From Akkermansiaceae bacterium (GTDB lineage: Bacteria > Verrucomicrobiota > Verrucomicrobiia > Verrucomicrobiales > Akkermansiaceae): DNA of 14,419 bases. Of this stretch, positions 6,882 through 14,419 are shown piece after piece. The notes beneath the pieces are model-generated. The model made no database searches. It worked only from the letters and a program-made list of their open reading frames with translations, and was not told where the DNA came from. Location: the NCBI GenBank assembly GCA_023301335.1, contig JALZVA010000098.1, positions 1 through 14,419 of the forward strand, written 5' to 3'. The translations under genes were made by a program, and so were the position numbers. Numbering within the stretch: the stretch's first letter is position 1; every line of letters begins with the position of its first letter.

Positions 6882-9800
6882 TTATTCTTTCTTAAGAATC
6901 CACTGGCTGAGTCCTCCTCGATCTAGAGGGATATTATAGACCCGTTCGTAGGTATTAGAGCTTGGATCGTAGTTGGTTTGCCAGAAGTCGTTCCCATGCA
7001 TCGATTGGTCAAATAATTCTAATTTCTCTCCTTTTTTTTGATATAGCTGATAGCCCGTGGAGGATTTAAGTTGAGTGAATTTTAAGGGGGCAAATCCTGC
7101 ACCTCCTCTGATTTGTAAATCCACGGTATCTTCTGTGGTTTCAATAACGATGGGGTAAGTAGAGGTGACTTTCCCACCCTGACTGGTGATCTTGAGATGA
7201 TTACCTTTGGCCTCTCTCCAGATAGGCTCCCATGAAGAAGGGTGCTGAGCTAAGAAGCTCTTGAAGGTTTCGTTAGGCCCGTAGTAGTCGTCAGCTTCTC
7301 TAGGCATAGTGAGAAATTCTAGCTCAAACTCTACCACATCTCCTTTCTTATAAGAGCTTATTCCCTTTGGGGGACTGAGCAGTAGATCCGTACTAGAACC
7401 CTCGGCCTCTATGTTTCTGAAAATAGGAGCGCTAAAAGACGGGTTATTGTAAGCTTTCCCTCCGAGGGTTGCCTTGAATGAGCGGATGACGAGCGAGCGG
7501 GAGCCATCTGCTTTACCACTGCGGTCCACAAGGTAGTTCGTGGGCAACCCAATCCACCAAGGAGCTCTGCCGGGGAGTCGAACTTGGCTAATCACGTTTT
7601 CCTTAGGCTGAATATCCTGAGGAACAGTAATCATTCTTTTTAAGCCAGATACATTTCCAAAGGCAACCTCGTTAGACACTGCCCTGGGTGAGCGACCTAC
7701 CTTGAAAAACCATGTGTCTTCAGCTGCGATATCGGTATTAAAAAGATATTTTAGGGTTAGGAAAGTACGTGCATAATCGTCTGACCTAGTAGTGCTGACA
7801 TCTGCCTGGAAGGAAACTTCCCGTCCAGCTCCGTAGTAGCCAGCAAAACTAGCTTCTGTTAGGCATGGGCCGTGTGCGTGGTAGGCAGTGCGGACTTTGT
7901 TGAAGGCTAGTTTACGGCCATCCTTATCGCGCACGCCTAACCAATCGCCTCCCCAGCCAGCATCTGTCCATGTCCACTTTCTACCGTGCTTCCCTTCTCG
8001 TGTCATTAGTAGTCTCACATCAGTGATAGCCACATCGACTAGGCTCATATCAGTATCGAAACAAATAGTCTCTCCCCAGCAACCGATGGCGAGTTGATCC
8101 CAGCGTCCCTTTCCTCCGTACCCGATGAGAGAGAGTTGGGCATGACTGGCAGATGGCAGAGTACCATAGAAACCGTAGGCAAGTCGGAGCTTATAGATTG
8201 TTTTGCCCGGGGCCGCAGGAAGGTTGGCAAAGATGCGGCAATACGCTTTTGTACCTTTAATGTGCCAGTTTTTACTCAGCTGCACAGGGATCCCTGTAGG
8301 GGTACCGTCTGCATAGCACAGGATAGGGCATAATCCTGTAGTATTGGCTAAACTATGAAGATGAAGAGCATATGGGATAGTTTTATTTGAGAACCCTGAG
8401 TTATCTATGTTGATAGTGAATTCGTCATAATTTTTAATATCAGTGTAACCTGATCGCCATTTGCGCGCCATCACATTCACTGTGCTAGTGTAGGCTAACC
8501 ATTCTGGGTTATATGAAGTTTTGAGGTTTGAAGAACAATTTACAGTTGCTGACACTTCGATGCTTTTTAGCTGTTTAGTAAAGTCATGGGTAGAAGTTTG
8601 AACATTGAGTTCTTTTACTTGCCCCATTGGCCAGACCCCTGAAATATCTTGCGCGTCTGAGATCTTGCCTGTTGGAGTAGATAGGGATAAAGAAACACGG
8701 GCATTTTGCCAAGCTGTGGTGTCGACTTTAGGAGCAGGGAGGGAATCGAAATTTTCACTAAAAACAGGAGTGTTAGGTGCAGGAGATTTTTTCGGGTTTT
8801 TAAAATTCGAGTAAATTTGAGAACTAGACAAAGGGTGATTGTAAATTCTAACTTGGTCGAAGAGTGATTCGGTTATTTGATTCCCATTTTCATGCCCTAG
8901 GTGGATGATTTTAGAGTTTGGAGCTGAACCACCGGTAGCAGGTTTAGCGCTAATTTGCCTGCCATTGAGATAGAGTCTGGCGTATTTTCCATCATACGTG
9001 AGGGCGACATGATTCCATTTGTCATAGAGAAAATTTCTTCTACTATCAGAGATGAAAATACTTTTTCCACCCAGTTTGAGGTCGGCATTAAAAATGTGAT
9101 GCTCGATTTTAAAGGTGCAGGAATTAGCGGTATTAGAATTTCCACCCCATTTGTAGAGGGTGCCTTTGTTGTCTCTGTCTAAGAGGTCAGGGATTTTAAT
9201 CCATTGTTCTAGGGTGAATTGAGATGCATCAATAGGGGCATTTAGCTGGAGTGTTTGCTTTCCCTCAAGAGAGCACAGCCCTGTGCCGACGACTCCAAGA
9301 TGAGAACCTTCAGAGTAGGCTAAACTAGGTTGAAGTGCGGCATTAATTTTTAAAGACTTGGGCCAGACCTTGATGTTGAGGTCGGCTTTGCAGGGGAGTT
9401 CTTCACCCGCAGGGGAGGTGAAATTGAGTCCAAGGATGTCAAAATGTTGAAAGATCCTTCCTGATTCCCAAATTCGAGCAAGCGAGAGGTCGTTAGATTT
9501 TCCAGCGACAGTCGATGTGGCTGTATAAGTAGTTCCGTCTAGGTGGATGCTGAGGTCTAATGCGGCGTCCTTTAGTGCATCAGAGGTGTCTCTTCGAGAT
9601 GTGTGGGCTTGGCGGTAAGTAAGTGGTTTTTTAAATCTCCCGAACTTACACTTTTTGAGATTATCTAGATTGAGGTGAAAGCCGTAGTGACCTGTTTCAA
9701 AGACGAGGATATTAGGAGATGGGTCAGTTGGGTGCTTTCGCCTTCCGTTTAGCCAGTAACCATAGGTAAAGTCTTGAGGGGAAAGGCTAGCTACGGAAGG

Positions 9801-9890
9801 AGTGTAAGGCTGTTTTATTTGGCTATAAGCTATTGGTGTATAGTTAGCTATGGCAAAAAAAAGAAGAATGATTGTTTGGAAACGAGTCAT
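6882..9890 (-). CDS. Large secreted protein with LamG/concanavalin-like domain
   Basis: The 1002-residue protein begins with a signal peptide (1-23, probable cleavage after AYS). A LamG/concanavalin-A-like lectin domain lies at about 205-362, seen in the FTLEQWIKI strand (near 224), the NHVALTYDGKYARLYLNGRQIS core and the closing FDQVRIYNHPLSS segment. The remaining 600 or so residues are beta-rich, with many Trp, Tyr and Gly, and match no family I can name. The C-terminal segment from about 860 (DDYYGPNETFKSFLAQHP) resembles parts of uncharacterised secreted proteins of Planctomycetes and Verrucomicrobia. No membrane anchor or sorting signal is evident, and no catalytic motif was recognised. 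Binding or processing of polysaccharide at the cell surface is a reasonable guess. It lies just upstream of the sigma/kinase pair on the same strand, so it could be co-transcribed with it or be its target. The ATG is preferred because it gives the signal peptide directly. Confidence 0.85.
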   Translation of the reverse strand: MTRFQTIILLFFAIANYTPIAYSQIKQPYTPSVASLSPQDFTYGYWLNGRRKHPTDPSPNILVFETGHYGFHLNLDNLKKCKFGRFKKPLTYRQAHTSRRDTSDALKDAALDLSIHLDGTTYTATSTVAGKSNDLSLARIWESGRIFQHFDILGLNFTSPAGEELPCKADLNIKVWPKSLKINAALQPSLAYSEGSHLGVVGTGLCSLEGKQTLQLNAPIDASQFTLEQWIKIPDLLDRDNKGTLYKWGGNSNTANSCTFKIEHHIFNADLKLGGKSIFISDSRRNFLYDKWNHVALTYDGKYARLYLNGRQISAKPATGGSAPNSKIIHLGHENGNQITESLFDQVRIYNHPLSSSQIYSNFKNPKKSPAPNTPVFSENFDSLPAPKVDTTAWQNARVSLSLSTPTGKISDAQDISGVWPMGQVKELNVQTSTHDFTKQLKSIEVSATVNCSSNLKTSYNPEWLAYTSTVNVMARKWRSGYTDIKNYDEFTINIDNSGFSNKTIPYALHLHSLANTTGLCPILCYADGTPTGIPVQLSKNWHIKGTKAYCRIFANLPAAPGKTIYKLRLAYGFYGTLPSASHAQLSLIGYGGKGRWDQLAIGCWGETICFDTDMSLVDVAITDVRLLMTREGKHGRKWTWTDAGWGGDWLGVRDKDGRKLAFNKVRTAYHAHGPCLTEASFAGYYGAGREVSFQADVSTTRSDDYARTFLTLKYLFNTDIAAEDTWFFKVGRSPRAVSNEVAFGNVSGLKRMITVPQDIQPKENVISQVRLPGRAPWWIGLPTNYLVDRSGKADGSRSLVIRSFKATLGGKAYNNPSFSAPIFRNIEAEGSSTDLLLSPPKGISSYKKGDVVEFELEFLTMPREADDYYGPNETFKSFLAQHPSSWEPIWREAKGNHLKITSQGGKVTSTYPIVIETTEDTVDLQIRGGAGFAPLKFTQLKSSTGYQLYQKKGEKLELFDQSMHGNDFWQTNYDPSSNTYERVYNIPLDRGGLSQWILKKE

Positions 9891-10076
9891 GCTGGGTTAA
9901 AGTCGGTATATAAGCTTTATCTTATAACGTTGCTGCGGATGAAAATCTGACACTTTTTTACAAAAACGAAAGAAAAACTATGTCATGGAGAGGATAATTT
10001 GAGAGTGGCTTGAGGAGCGTTTCTATACGACCTGATTGGAATGAAGAAAATGAGCGATGGATGTAGAGTTGCCGAT

Positions 10077-10083
10077 AGGAGGA
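10077..10083 (+). promoter_or_regulatory. Strong Shine-Dalgarno of rluA
   Basis: AGGAGGA lies four bases before the ATG at 10088. It is the only near-perfect ribosome binding site seen in the window, and it fixes the start against the in-frame ATG at codon 7. Confidence 0.8.
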
Positions 10084-10087
10084 AAGT

Positions 10088-10732
10088 ATGAATGATGGCC
10101 TGGAGATGGAGATTGTATATCGAGATACGAGCTTAATAGTGGTGAATAAACCCAGTGGCTTATTATCTGTTCCTGGGAAGGGGCCTATGGGAGAGGACTC
10201 TGTGGTTGGTCGTGTGCGAGAGCTGGTGCCTGAATGTATTGCTCACCCCGAGGTGCACCGACTCGATATGGATACCTCTGGCTTGATGGTCTTGGCATTA
10301 GATAAGGAAGCGCAGGCGGAGCTGTCGAGGCAGTTTCGAGAGAGGGAGATTTTTAAACGGTACATCGCTCTCCTAGATGGGGTGATAGAGGAAGAAGGAG
10401 GGCGTATCGAGCTACCCTTTAGACTGGATCCTGATAGGAGACCATTACAGGTTTACGATGAAGAATTTGGGAAGATAGGCTTAACAGAGTGGAAGAGAGT
10501 AGGACTGGAAGAAGGGAAGACACGCTTGGAGTTTTACCCAATTACGGGGAGAACACACCAGCTTCGCGTGCACTCAGCTCATGCAAAGGGCTTAGGCTCG
10601 CCTATTGTGGGTGACACTTTGTATGGGGGGCACCCACGGCATGGAGAACTTTGTCTGCATGCAACAGAGCTTCATTTTTATCATCCAGTGTTAGATGAAA
10701 AAATGAAGTTTGTGAAACAGCCACTATTTTAG
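10088..10732 (+). CDS. rluA: RluA-family RNA pseudouridine synthase
   Basis: The enzyme converts uridine to pseudouridine in RNA. E. coli RluA modifies position 746 of 23S rRNA and position 32 of some tRNAs. Motif I is VNKPSGLLSVPGK (19-31). The catalytic motif HRLDMDTSGLMVLA (57-70) contains the nucleophile Asp60. GRTHQLRVH (154-162) and GDTLYG (175-180) complete the RluA/RsuA fold. There is no N-terminal S4 domain and the length is 214 residues, close to the 219-residue E. coli RluA rather than the longer RluC/RluD. The symbol is therefore preferred, though the target cannot be proven from sequence. It is divergent from the LamG gene and followed by a hairpin terminator. Confidence 0.9.
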   Translation: MNDGLEMEIVYRDTSLIVVNKPSGLLSVPGKGPMGEDSVVGRVRELVPECIAHPEVHRLDMDTSGLMVLALDKEAQAELSRQFREREIFKRYIALLDGVIEEEGGRIELPFRLDPDRRPLQVYDEEFGKIGLTEWKRVGLEEGKTRLEFYPITGRTHQLRVHSAHAKGLGSPIVGDTLYGGHPRHGELCLHATELHFYHPVLDEKMKFVKQPLF

Positions 10733-10742
10733 AATATAGAAA

Positions 10743-10773
10743 ACCCGATGCTATTACGAGAACAGCATCGGGT
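10743..10773. terminator. Hairpin terminator between convergent rluA and GH43-like genes
   Basis: ACCCGATGCT (10743-10752) pairs perfectly with AGCATCGGGT (10764-10773), a 10-bp GC-rich stem with an 11-base loop. It lies 10 bases after the rluA stop and 36 bases beyond the stop of the opposing gene. On the minus strand the stem is followed by TTTCTATATTCT, a broken T-run. The best reading is a terminator for the minus-strand gene that also blocks the plus strand. Confidence 0.75.
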
Positions 10774-10809
10774 GAAATGTAGAGCTTTGATTAAAGCCTA
10801 TGCAGCGAA

Positions 10810-12336
10810 TTATTTCGTAAATTGCATACTGATTTTTTCTAAAACTGGGCGAGGTTTAGCTTGGACTTGATCAGCAATACGAACTTCAAACTGGAAGCCA
10901 AATCCTTCTGGAAGGGAACTCAGGTCTGCCTTTGCTGGAGTCTTAGCGACCTGTTTGGCAAAGCCTTTGATAGAGCTATAGCTTTCTTTGACAGTTGTCC
11001 ATTCTGTCCATTGATCGATTATTGCATCATTATCTGTATCGACCCCTACACGGATACTCACACCGTCGACCCATGGGCCAGAGCTTGTGAAGTCAGAATT
11101 TTGAGTGATCAAATAAAACTTATTGTTAGCGAAAATGATGTCTGGGTCTGGGTGACCTTTTCCAATTGCCCCGCAGAACGTAAATGGCGTATTGATGTCT
11201 GATGAAGTGAGCCAGCAGGTCTGCATCGCCTCCTTGCTGTGAGTACTTTTTGAGTCATAATCACCAAAGAGATAATACTGTCCACCTATGGAAATAGCGG
11301 CCCAGTCACCGAACGCATCTTGCGCTGGGGTGTGAACTTCATATTCCGCAATATTAGTGGGGTAGTTCGCTGGGTCATCTTTGTGCCAGTGTGGGTGCTC
11401 AAAAGTGCTTTTCTTACCTGTAGGCGTAGTTCGATAGTCAACCGCTGGCTCGACGAGTTTAAAATCATTGATACCATTGTCACTGATGGCGTGGCTGGCG
11501 AGAGGTGAGTCCCATGAATGTTTCTTTGCGTTAATAGGATCCCAGTTCTCTAGAATAAGGTGGAATTTCCCGTCAAGTGAACGAATGATCGCACAATCTG
11601 AGCCGTGTGAAGGATCTTTAAAGGCCATCCCCATTTTTTTACCGATGATTCCATCTGTTAAATTTTCATCAATGATGAGATGCGGGTCTTGGTCATTAGG
11701 GAAATCATAGTATAAGTAAGTTTTATTACCTACCTGTTCAGCCGTAGTCATCCAGCGTGCCTCTTTGTCAGAAACAGGACCATGATGAACCCAGTTGACC
11801 ATATCTTTACTTTGCCAAGCATGATAGCCGCCTTTGGTTTTTTTTAAGCCTCCAGGTGCATTATACTGGTTCTTAAAAGGAGTGGTTTGAAGAGGGATAT
11901 CATAACCCTCTAAAGTGACTTCCTTAGCTTTGGAACTAGTTTTAGATTTCGCCTGTTTCTTAGTGGTGTCTTTTTTTTGAGAAGCGTCTCCGTAGCGACC
12001 AAACAGCCAGTAGTCTCCATCCGCGCGTTTCAGTGCCACAGGAGCATCCTTGAGGTTTTTGGGGCCAAGATGAGGAGACGGATCCCAGTTTAGCCAAGTA
12101 GGTGTCTGATCAATGAGGATCGTCTCTGCACTACGCTTGGTATCGAATCGCTTCAGCACGCTTGTGAAAGTCGCTCCTTCCCCCGTTGGAGAAAGCTTGG
12201 CATCTTTGATTTCTATCTGATTGAGAGCTGATTTATTTGCGGTCCAGTCTTCTTGAGTTTCAATCGTCCATGTATCCGCCTGAAGGCAGGAAAAAGAAAA
12301 AAGTGAGAGAGGAATGGAATAGGTTAAAAATTTCAT
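10810..12336 (-). CDS. Secreted GH43-like beta-propeller protein
   Basis: The ATG at 12336 gives a 508-residue protein with a clean signal peptide (MKFLTYSIPLSLFSFSCLQA, cleavage after residue 20). The frame extends 22 codons further to a TTG, but that would bury the signal peptide. Repeated aromatic strands typical of a five-bladed glycosidase propeller are seen: DGDYWLFGRYGD (about 107-118), YHAWQSKDMVNWVHHGPV (171-188), KFHLILENWDP (257-267), GQYYLFGDYD (352-361) and NKFYLITQNSDF (405-416). The 'WxSKDMVNW' strand is a common GH43-type signature. A C-terminal DTDNDAIIDQW (433-443) resembles a calcium loop. A lysine-rich, low-complexity insert (121-138) interrupts the first blades. The catalytic acids cannot be assigned by eye, so hydrolase activity is unproven; GH117-like or non-catalytic alternatives remain. 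It lies 91 bases after moeA on the same strand. Confidence 0.8.
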   Translation of the reverse strand: MKFLTYSIPLSLFSFSCLQADTWTIETQEDWTANKSALNQIEIKDAKLSPTGEGATFTSVLKRFDTKRSAETILIDQTPTWLNWDPSPHLGPKNLKDAPVALKRADGDYWLFGRYGDASQKKDTTKKQAKSKTSSKAKEVTLEGYDIPLQTTPFKNQYNAPGGLKKTKGGYHAWQSKDMVNWVHHGPVSDKEARWMTTAEQVGNKTYLYYDFPNDQDPHLIIDENLTDGIIGKKMGMAFKDPSHGSDCAIIRSLDGKFHLILENWDPINAKKHSWDSPLASHAISDNGINDFKLVEPAVDYRTTPTGKKSTFEHPHWHKDDPANYPTNIAEYEVHTPAQDAFGDWAAISIGGQYYLFGDYDSKSTHSKEAMQTCWLTSSDINTPFTFCGAIGKGHPDPDIIFANNKFYLITQNSDFTSSGPWVDGVSIRVGVDTDNDAIIDQWTEWTTVKESYSSIKGFAKQVAKTPAKADLSSLPEGFGFQFEVRIADQVQAKPRPVLEKISMQFTK

Positions 12337-12427
12337 AATGATGTTAATACTAGCTAGGATTCTATAACGAATGGATACGAAGTCGAGTTGAAAAAGGGAC
12401 AAAGAGAAGACGATTTAATCAACTAGA

Positions 12428-13633
12428 TCACTTTATTAGGAAGGGGTAGAAGGGAAGTTCCGTGTCTACTGCATACTCGATTTGGGGTTGGGAAAAATAG
12501 ACGAAGCCGTGGCAACCTGCAAGGCAGAGGTAGTCGCCTGAGTTCTGCATCTGGTGAATAGTGGCGGTTTGGTCGTTATTAATAGAGCAGGGGGCAAAGC
12601 CTGGGATCGGGGGCTTCCAGTGGAAGGGATGCGCGAGCTTGACGTGCTGGATAGGTGAGGAGAGAGTTAGATGCTGAATGAGTGCTGGAAGTAGGTAGCG
12701 GGTGGCGGTGGCACATACAGATACGGGATTTCCCGGGAGGGCAAAGACTGAGGTGGAGGTCGCTGCGTCATGCCAGCAGGCAAAGGGCTTCCCCGGGCGT
12801 TGTTTGACCCCATGAAAGAGGGGCTCTCCGATGCGCGCACTGAGCTCTGGGGCGATATAGTCGAATTTCCCTTTCGAGATTCCTCCCGTGAAAATTAGTA
12901 TATCAGAGTTTTGGAGAGCTGTGTGGATAGCTTCTGAGGTGATGGAGCGATCATCTGGGAGATGGACGTGCTGGCAAGTGCCTAGTGTATTACTCTCGAT
13001 CAAGTGAATCAAGAAGCTGGGGTGAGAGCTACGGATTTCAAAGTTTTGCGGAGTTTGAGAGGGAGGGATGACTTCGTCTCCCGAGGTGAGAAGGGTGATG
13101 CGTGGTAGTTTGGAAACGTCTAACTGTATTTTTCCCACACTGGCGGCGATAGCTATTTCTGCAGGGCCTAAGCGGGTATTAGCTTTTAAAAGCACCGAGC
13201 CTTCAGCGCTGTCACTGCCAATACTGTGGATGTAATGTCCAGCTTCAATGACTGCATCGGGGCTGAGAATAACAGAGTCCTGAGTGATGGAGATTTCCTC
13301 CACAGGGATGACGCAGTCACAGCCGTGCGGGAGGATCGCACCGGTCATGACCTCAAAGCAGGTCTGAGCCTGTGTTTTTTCTAAAGGTGGAGAGCCTGCC
13401 GCCTGTGTGCCTACGATAAGAAATTCGGTGCCAATCCCGTGGAATTCACTACTGTCGATAGCGATGCCGTCCATCATGACGCGGTCAAAAGGTGGGATAG
13501 GGCGGTCTGCTGTGAGTGACTCACGAAGCACTCTGCCGAATGCATCGGCAAGAGAGACGCTCTCAGTATCTGAGGGAGTGAGAGAAGAGAATAAGGCTTT
13601 TGCTGCGGCTTCGATGGAGATCAATGGCTTCAC
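12428..13633 (-). CDS. moeA: Molybdopterin molybdotransferase (MoeA)
   Basis: MoeA inserts molybdate into adenylated molybdopterin to make active molybdenum cofactor in the cytoplasm. Family motifs are in order: PPFDRVMMDGIAI (47-59, usually PPFDNSAMDGYA), the EVMTGAILPHGCDCVIPVEE segment (94-113), LLTSGDEVIP (181-190), the MPT-binding TGGISKGKFDYI (249-260), RPGKPFACW (279-287) and LPGNPVSV (299-306). The C-terminal barrel domain from about 328 is present but short. The 401 residues match the usual length of about 400-410. Translation starts at GTG (13633). No upstream ATG fits, and no Shine-Dalgarno is obvious. It is divergent from trmA, with 79 bases between starts. No other moa/moe/mob gene lies in the window, so the pathway partners and the molybdoenzyme served are elsewhere. 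Confidence 0.92.
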   Translation of the reverse strand: MKPLISIEAAAKALFSSLTPSDTESVSLADAFGRVLRESLTADRPIPPFDRVMMDGIAIDSSEFHGIGTEFLIVGTQAAGSPPLEKTQAQTCFEVMTGAILPHGCDCVIPVEEISITQDSVILSPDAVIEAGHYIHSIGSDSAEGSVLLKANTRLGPAEIAIAASVGKIQLDVSKLPRITLLTSGDEVIPPSQTPQNFEIRSSHPSFLIHLIESNTLGTCQHVHLPDDRSITSEAIHTALQNSDILIFTGGISKGKFDYIAPELSARIGEPLFHGVKQRPGKPFACWHDAATSTSVFALPGNPVSVCATATRYLLPALIQHLTLSSPIQHVKLAHPFHWKPPIPGFAPCSINNDQTATIHQMQNSGDYLCLAGCHGFVYFSQPQIEYAVDTELPFYPFLIK

Positions 13634-13712
13634 AGGAGTGACTAAAGCAAGAGATGCACGAAGAGTAAAGAATTGCCTTTTTCGCCTTGGTTCTTTAGCT
13701 TTTCCTCACGGG

Positions 13713-14419
13713 ATGAATTATACAGAGACGGCATACAGAGAACAGTTAGAGAAAAAAAAGGAGCTGACCTTAGCCCAATTTAAGAGGTTTGGTGTGGAGC
13801 AATTAGCTGTGTATGAATCAGCCATTGCGCACTACCGAATGCGTGCAGAGTTCCGCGTGTGGCATGACGAAGGAGATTTGTATTATGTGATGTTTGATCA
13901 AGTGACCCGAGAAAAATACAGAGTGGATGTTTTTCCTACGGCAACGAAATCGATCTCAGATTTGATGCCGGTATTGATCGAGAAGGTGAAGGCGGATCCA
14001 ATGCTAAAACGGAAGCTGTTCCAAATCGATTTTCTTTCCAGTCTCAGTGGTGAGACGGTGATTTCTCTGCTGTATCATAAAGCATTAGATGATGCATGGG
14101 AAGAGAGTGTTAGAGAGTTGAAGCATAGCCTCGCAGAAGAGGGATTTATGATTGATATCATTGGACGTGCGAGGAAGCAGAAGAGGGTAGTGGATAGAGA
14201 TTTTGTGGTGGAAAAATTACAGGTGTTTGGAAAGCAACTCATATATCAACAGGTGGAGAATAGTTTCACGCAACCGAATGGCAAAGTAGCAGAGAAAATG
14301 TTAGAATGGGCGGTGGAGAATACACGTGACTCTGAAGGTGATCTGTTAGAGATGTATTGTGGCAATGGTAACTTTTCGATCGCACTAGCAGAGAATTTTA
14401 GAAAAGTGATGGCGACTGA
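13713..14419 (+). CDS. trmA: tRNA (uracil-5-)-methyltransferase TrmA, 5' part (runs off window)
   Basis: TrmA uses S-adenosylmethionine to make 5-methyluridine at position 54 of the tRNA T-loop. Only the first 235 codons are in the window; the final TGA letters are out of frame, so this is the window edge and not a stop. Matches to the E. coli type are strong: HYRMRAEFRVWHD (40-52), KLFQIDFL (101-108), SLLYHKALDDAW (118-129), YQQVENSFTQPN (178-189) and the SAM motif GDLLEMYCGNGNFSIALA (209-226). There is no N-terminal TRAM domain and no Fe-S cysteine set, unlike RumA/RlmD. The catalytic cysteine and the DPPR motif would lie beyond the edge. The ATG aligns with the family start but lacks a clear Shine-Dalgarno. 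Confidence 0.95.
   Translation, partial: MNYTETAYREQLEKKKELTLAQFKRFGVEQLAVYESAIAHYRMRAEFRVWHDEGDLYYVMFDQVTREKYRVDVFPTATKSISDLMPVLIEKVKADPMLKRKLFQIDFLSSLSGETVISLLYHKALDDAWEESVRELKHSLAEEGFMIDIIGRARKQKRVVDRDFVVEKLQVFGKQLIYQQVENSFTQPNGKVAEKMLEWAVENTRDSEGDLLEMYCGNGNFSIALAENFRKVMAT

Noticed and set aside
8094..8333. Plus-strand frame of 79 codons within the LamG gene
   Set aside because: It lies wholly antisense to a well supported coding region, has no Shine-Dalgarno and no recognisable protein; a shadow frame.
9999..10029. Promoter for rluA (TTGAGA, 19-base gap, TATACG)
   Set aside because: The spacing is long and the boxes are weak; not better than chance in this AT-rich gap.
10861..11202. Plus-strand frame of 113 codons within the GH43-like gene
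   Set aside because: Antisense to the propeller coding region; Cys-rich composition without motifs and no ribosome binding site.
12337..12402. 22-codon N-terminal extension of the GH43-like protein from a TTG
   Set aside because: The internal ATG gives a textbook signal peptide at the very N-terminus; the extension would place it internally and has no Shine-Dalgarno.
14417..14419. TGA at the window end as the trmA stop
   Set aside because: It is out of frame (GCG ACT GA); the protein would also lack its catalytic cysteine, so the gene continues past the edge.

Overview
The window looks like chromosomal DNA from a marine-type Verrucomicrobium (Rubritalea/Verrucomicrobiaceae-like), or less likely a planctomycete relative. 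The reasons are a moderate GC content, an ECF sigma factor overlapping a membrane Ser/Thr kinase gene, a very large secreted LamG protein, a GH43-like propeller protein, and mostly weak Shine-Dalgarno sequences. No mobile element, CRISPR array, tRNA or rRNA gene was seen. The assignment is inference from gene content only.

Left part (1-3227): about 440 bases of non-coding DNA with several stem-loops lead into acnB, a complete bifunctional aconitase/2-methylisocitrate dehydratase gene. A 12-bp hairpin separates it from the convergent genes that follow.

Middle part (3274-9890, all minus strand, transcribed right to left): a 1002-residue secreted LamG protein, an ECF-type sigma factor, a transmembrane Ser/Thr kinase overlapping the sigma stop by one base (TAATG), and a glycerate kinase. 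The gaps are 61, -1 and 38 bases, so the four could be one operon. The sigma/kinase pair is the most interesting unit. The kinase has Ala where the usual beta-3 lysine should be, but carries a lysine in its glycine loop at the place used by eukaryotic WNK ('with no lysine') kinases. No anti-sigma gene is present, so the kinase may control the sigma factor directly.

Right part (10077-14419): an RluA-type pseudouridine synthase gene (+) with a strong Shine-Dalgarno; a hairpin terminator between convergent genes; a secreted GH43-like propeller protein (-); a MoeA-type molybdopterin molybdotransferase (-); and, divergent from moeA, the first 235 codons of trmA, which runs off the window edge. The right part is mostly housekeeping (RNA modification, molybdenum cofactor) with one carbohydrate-related secreted protein.
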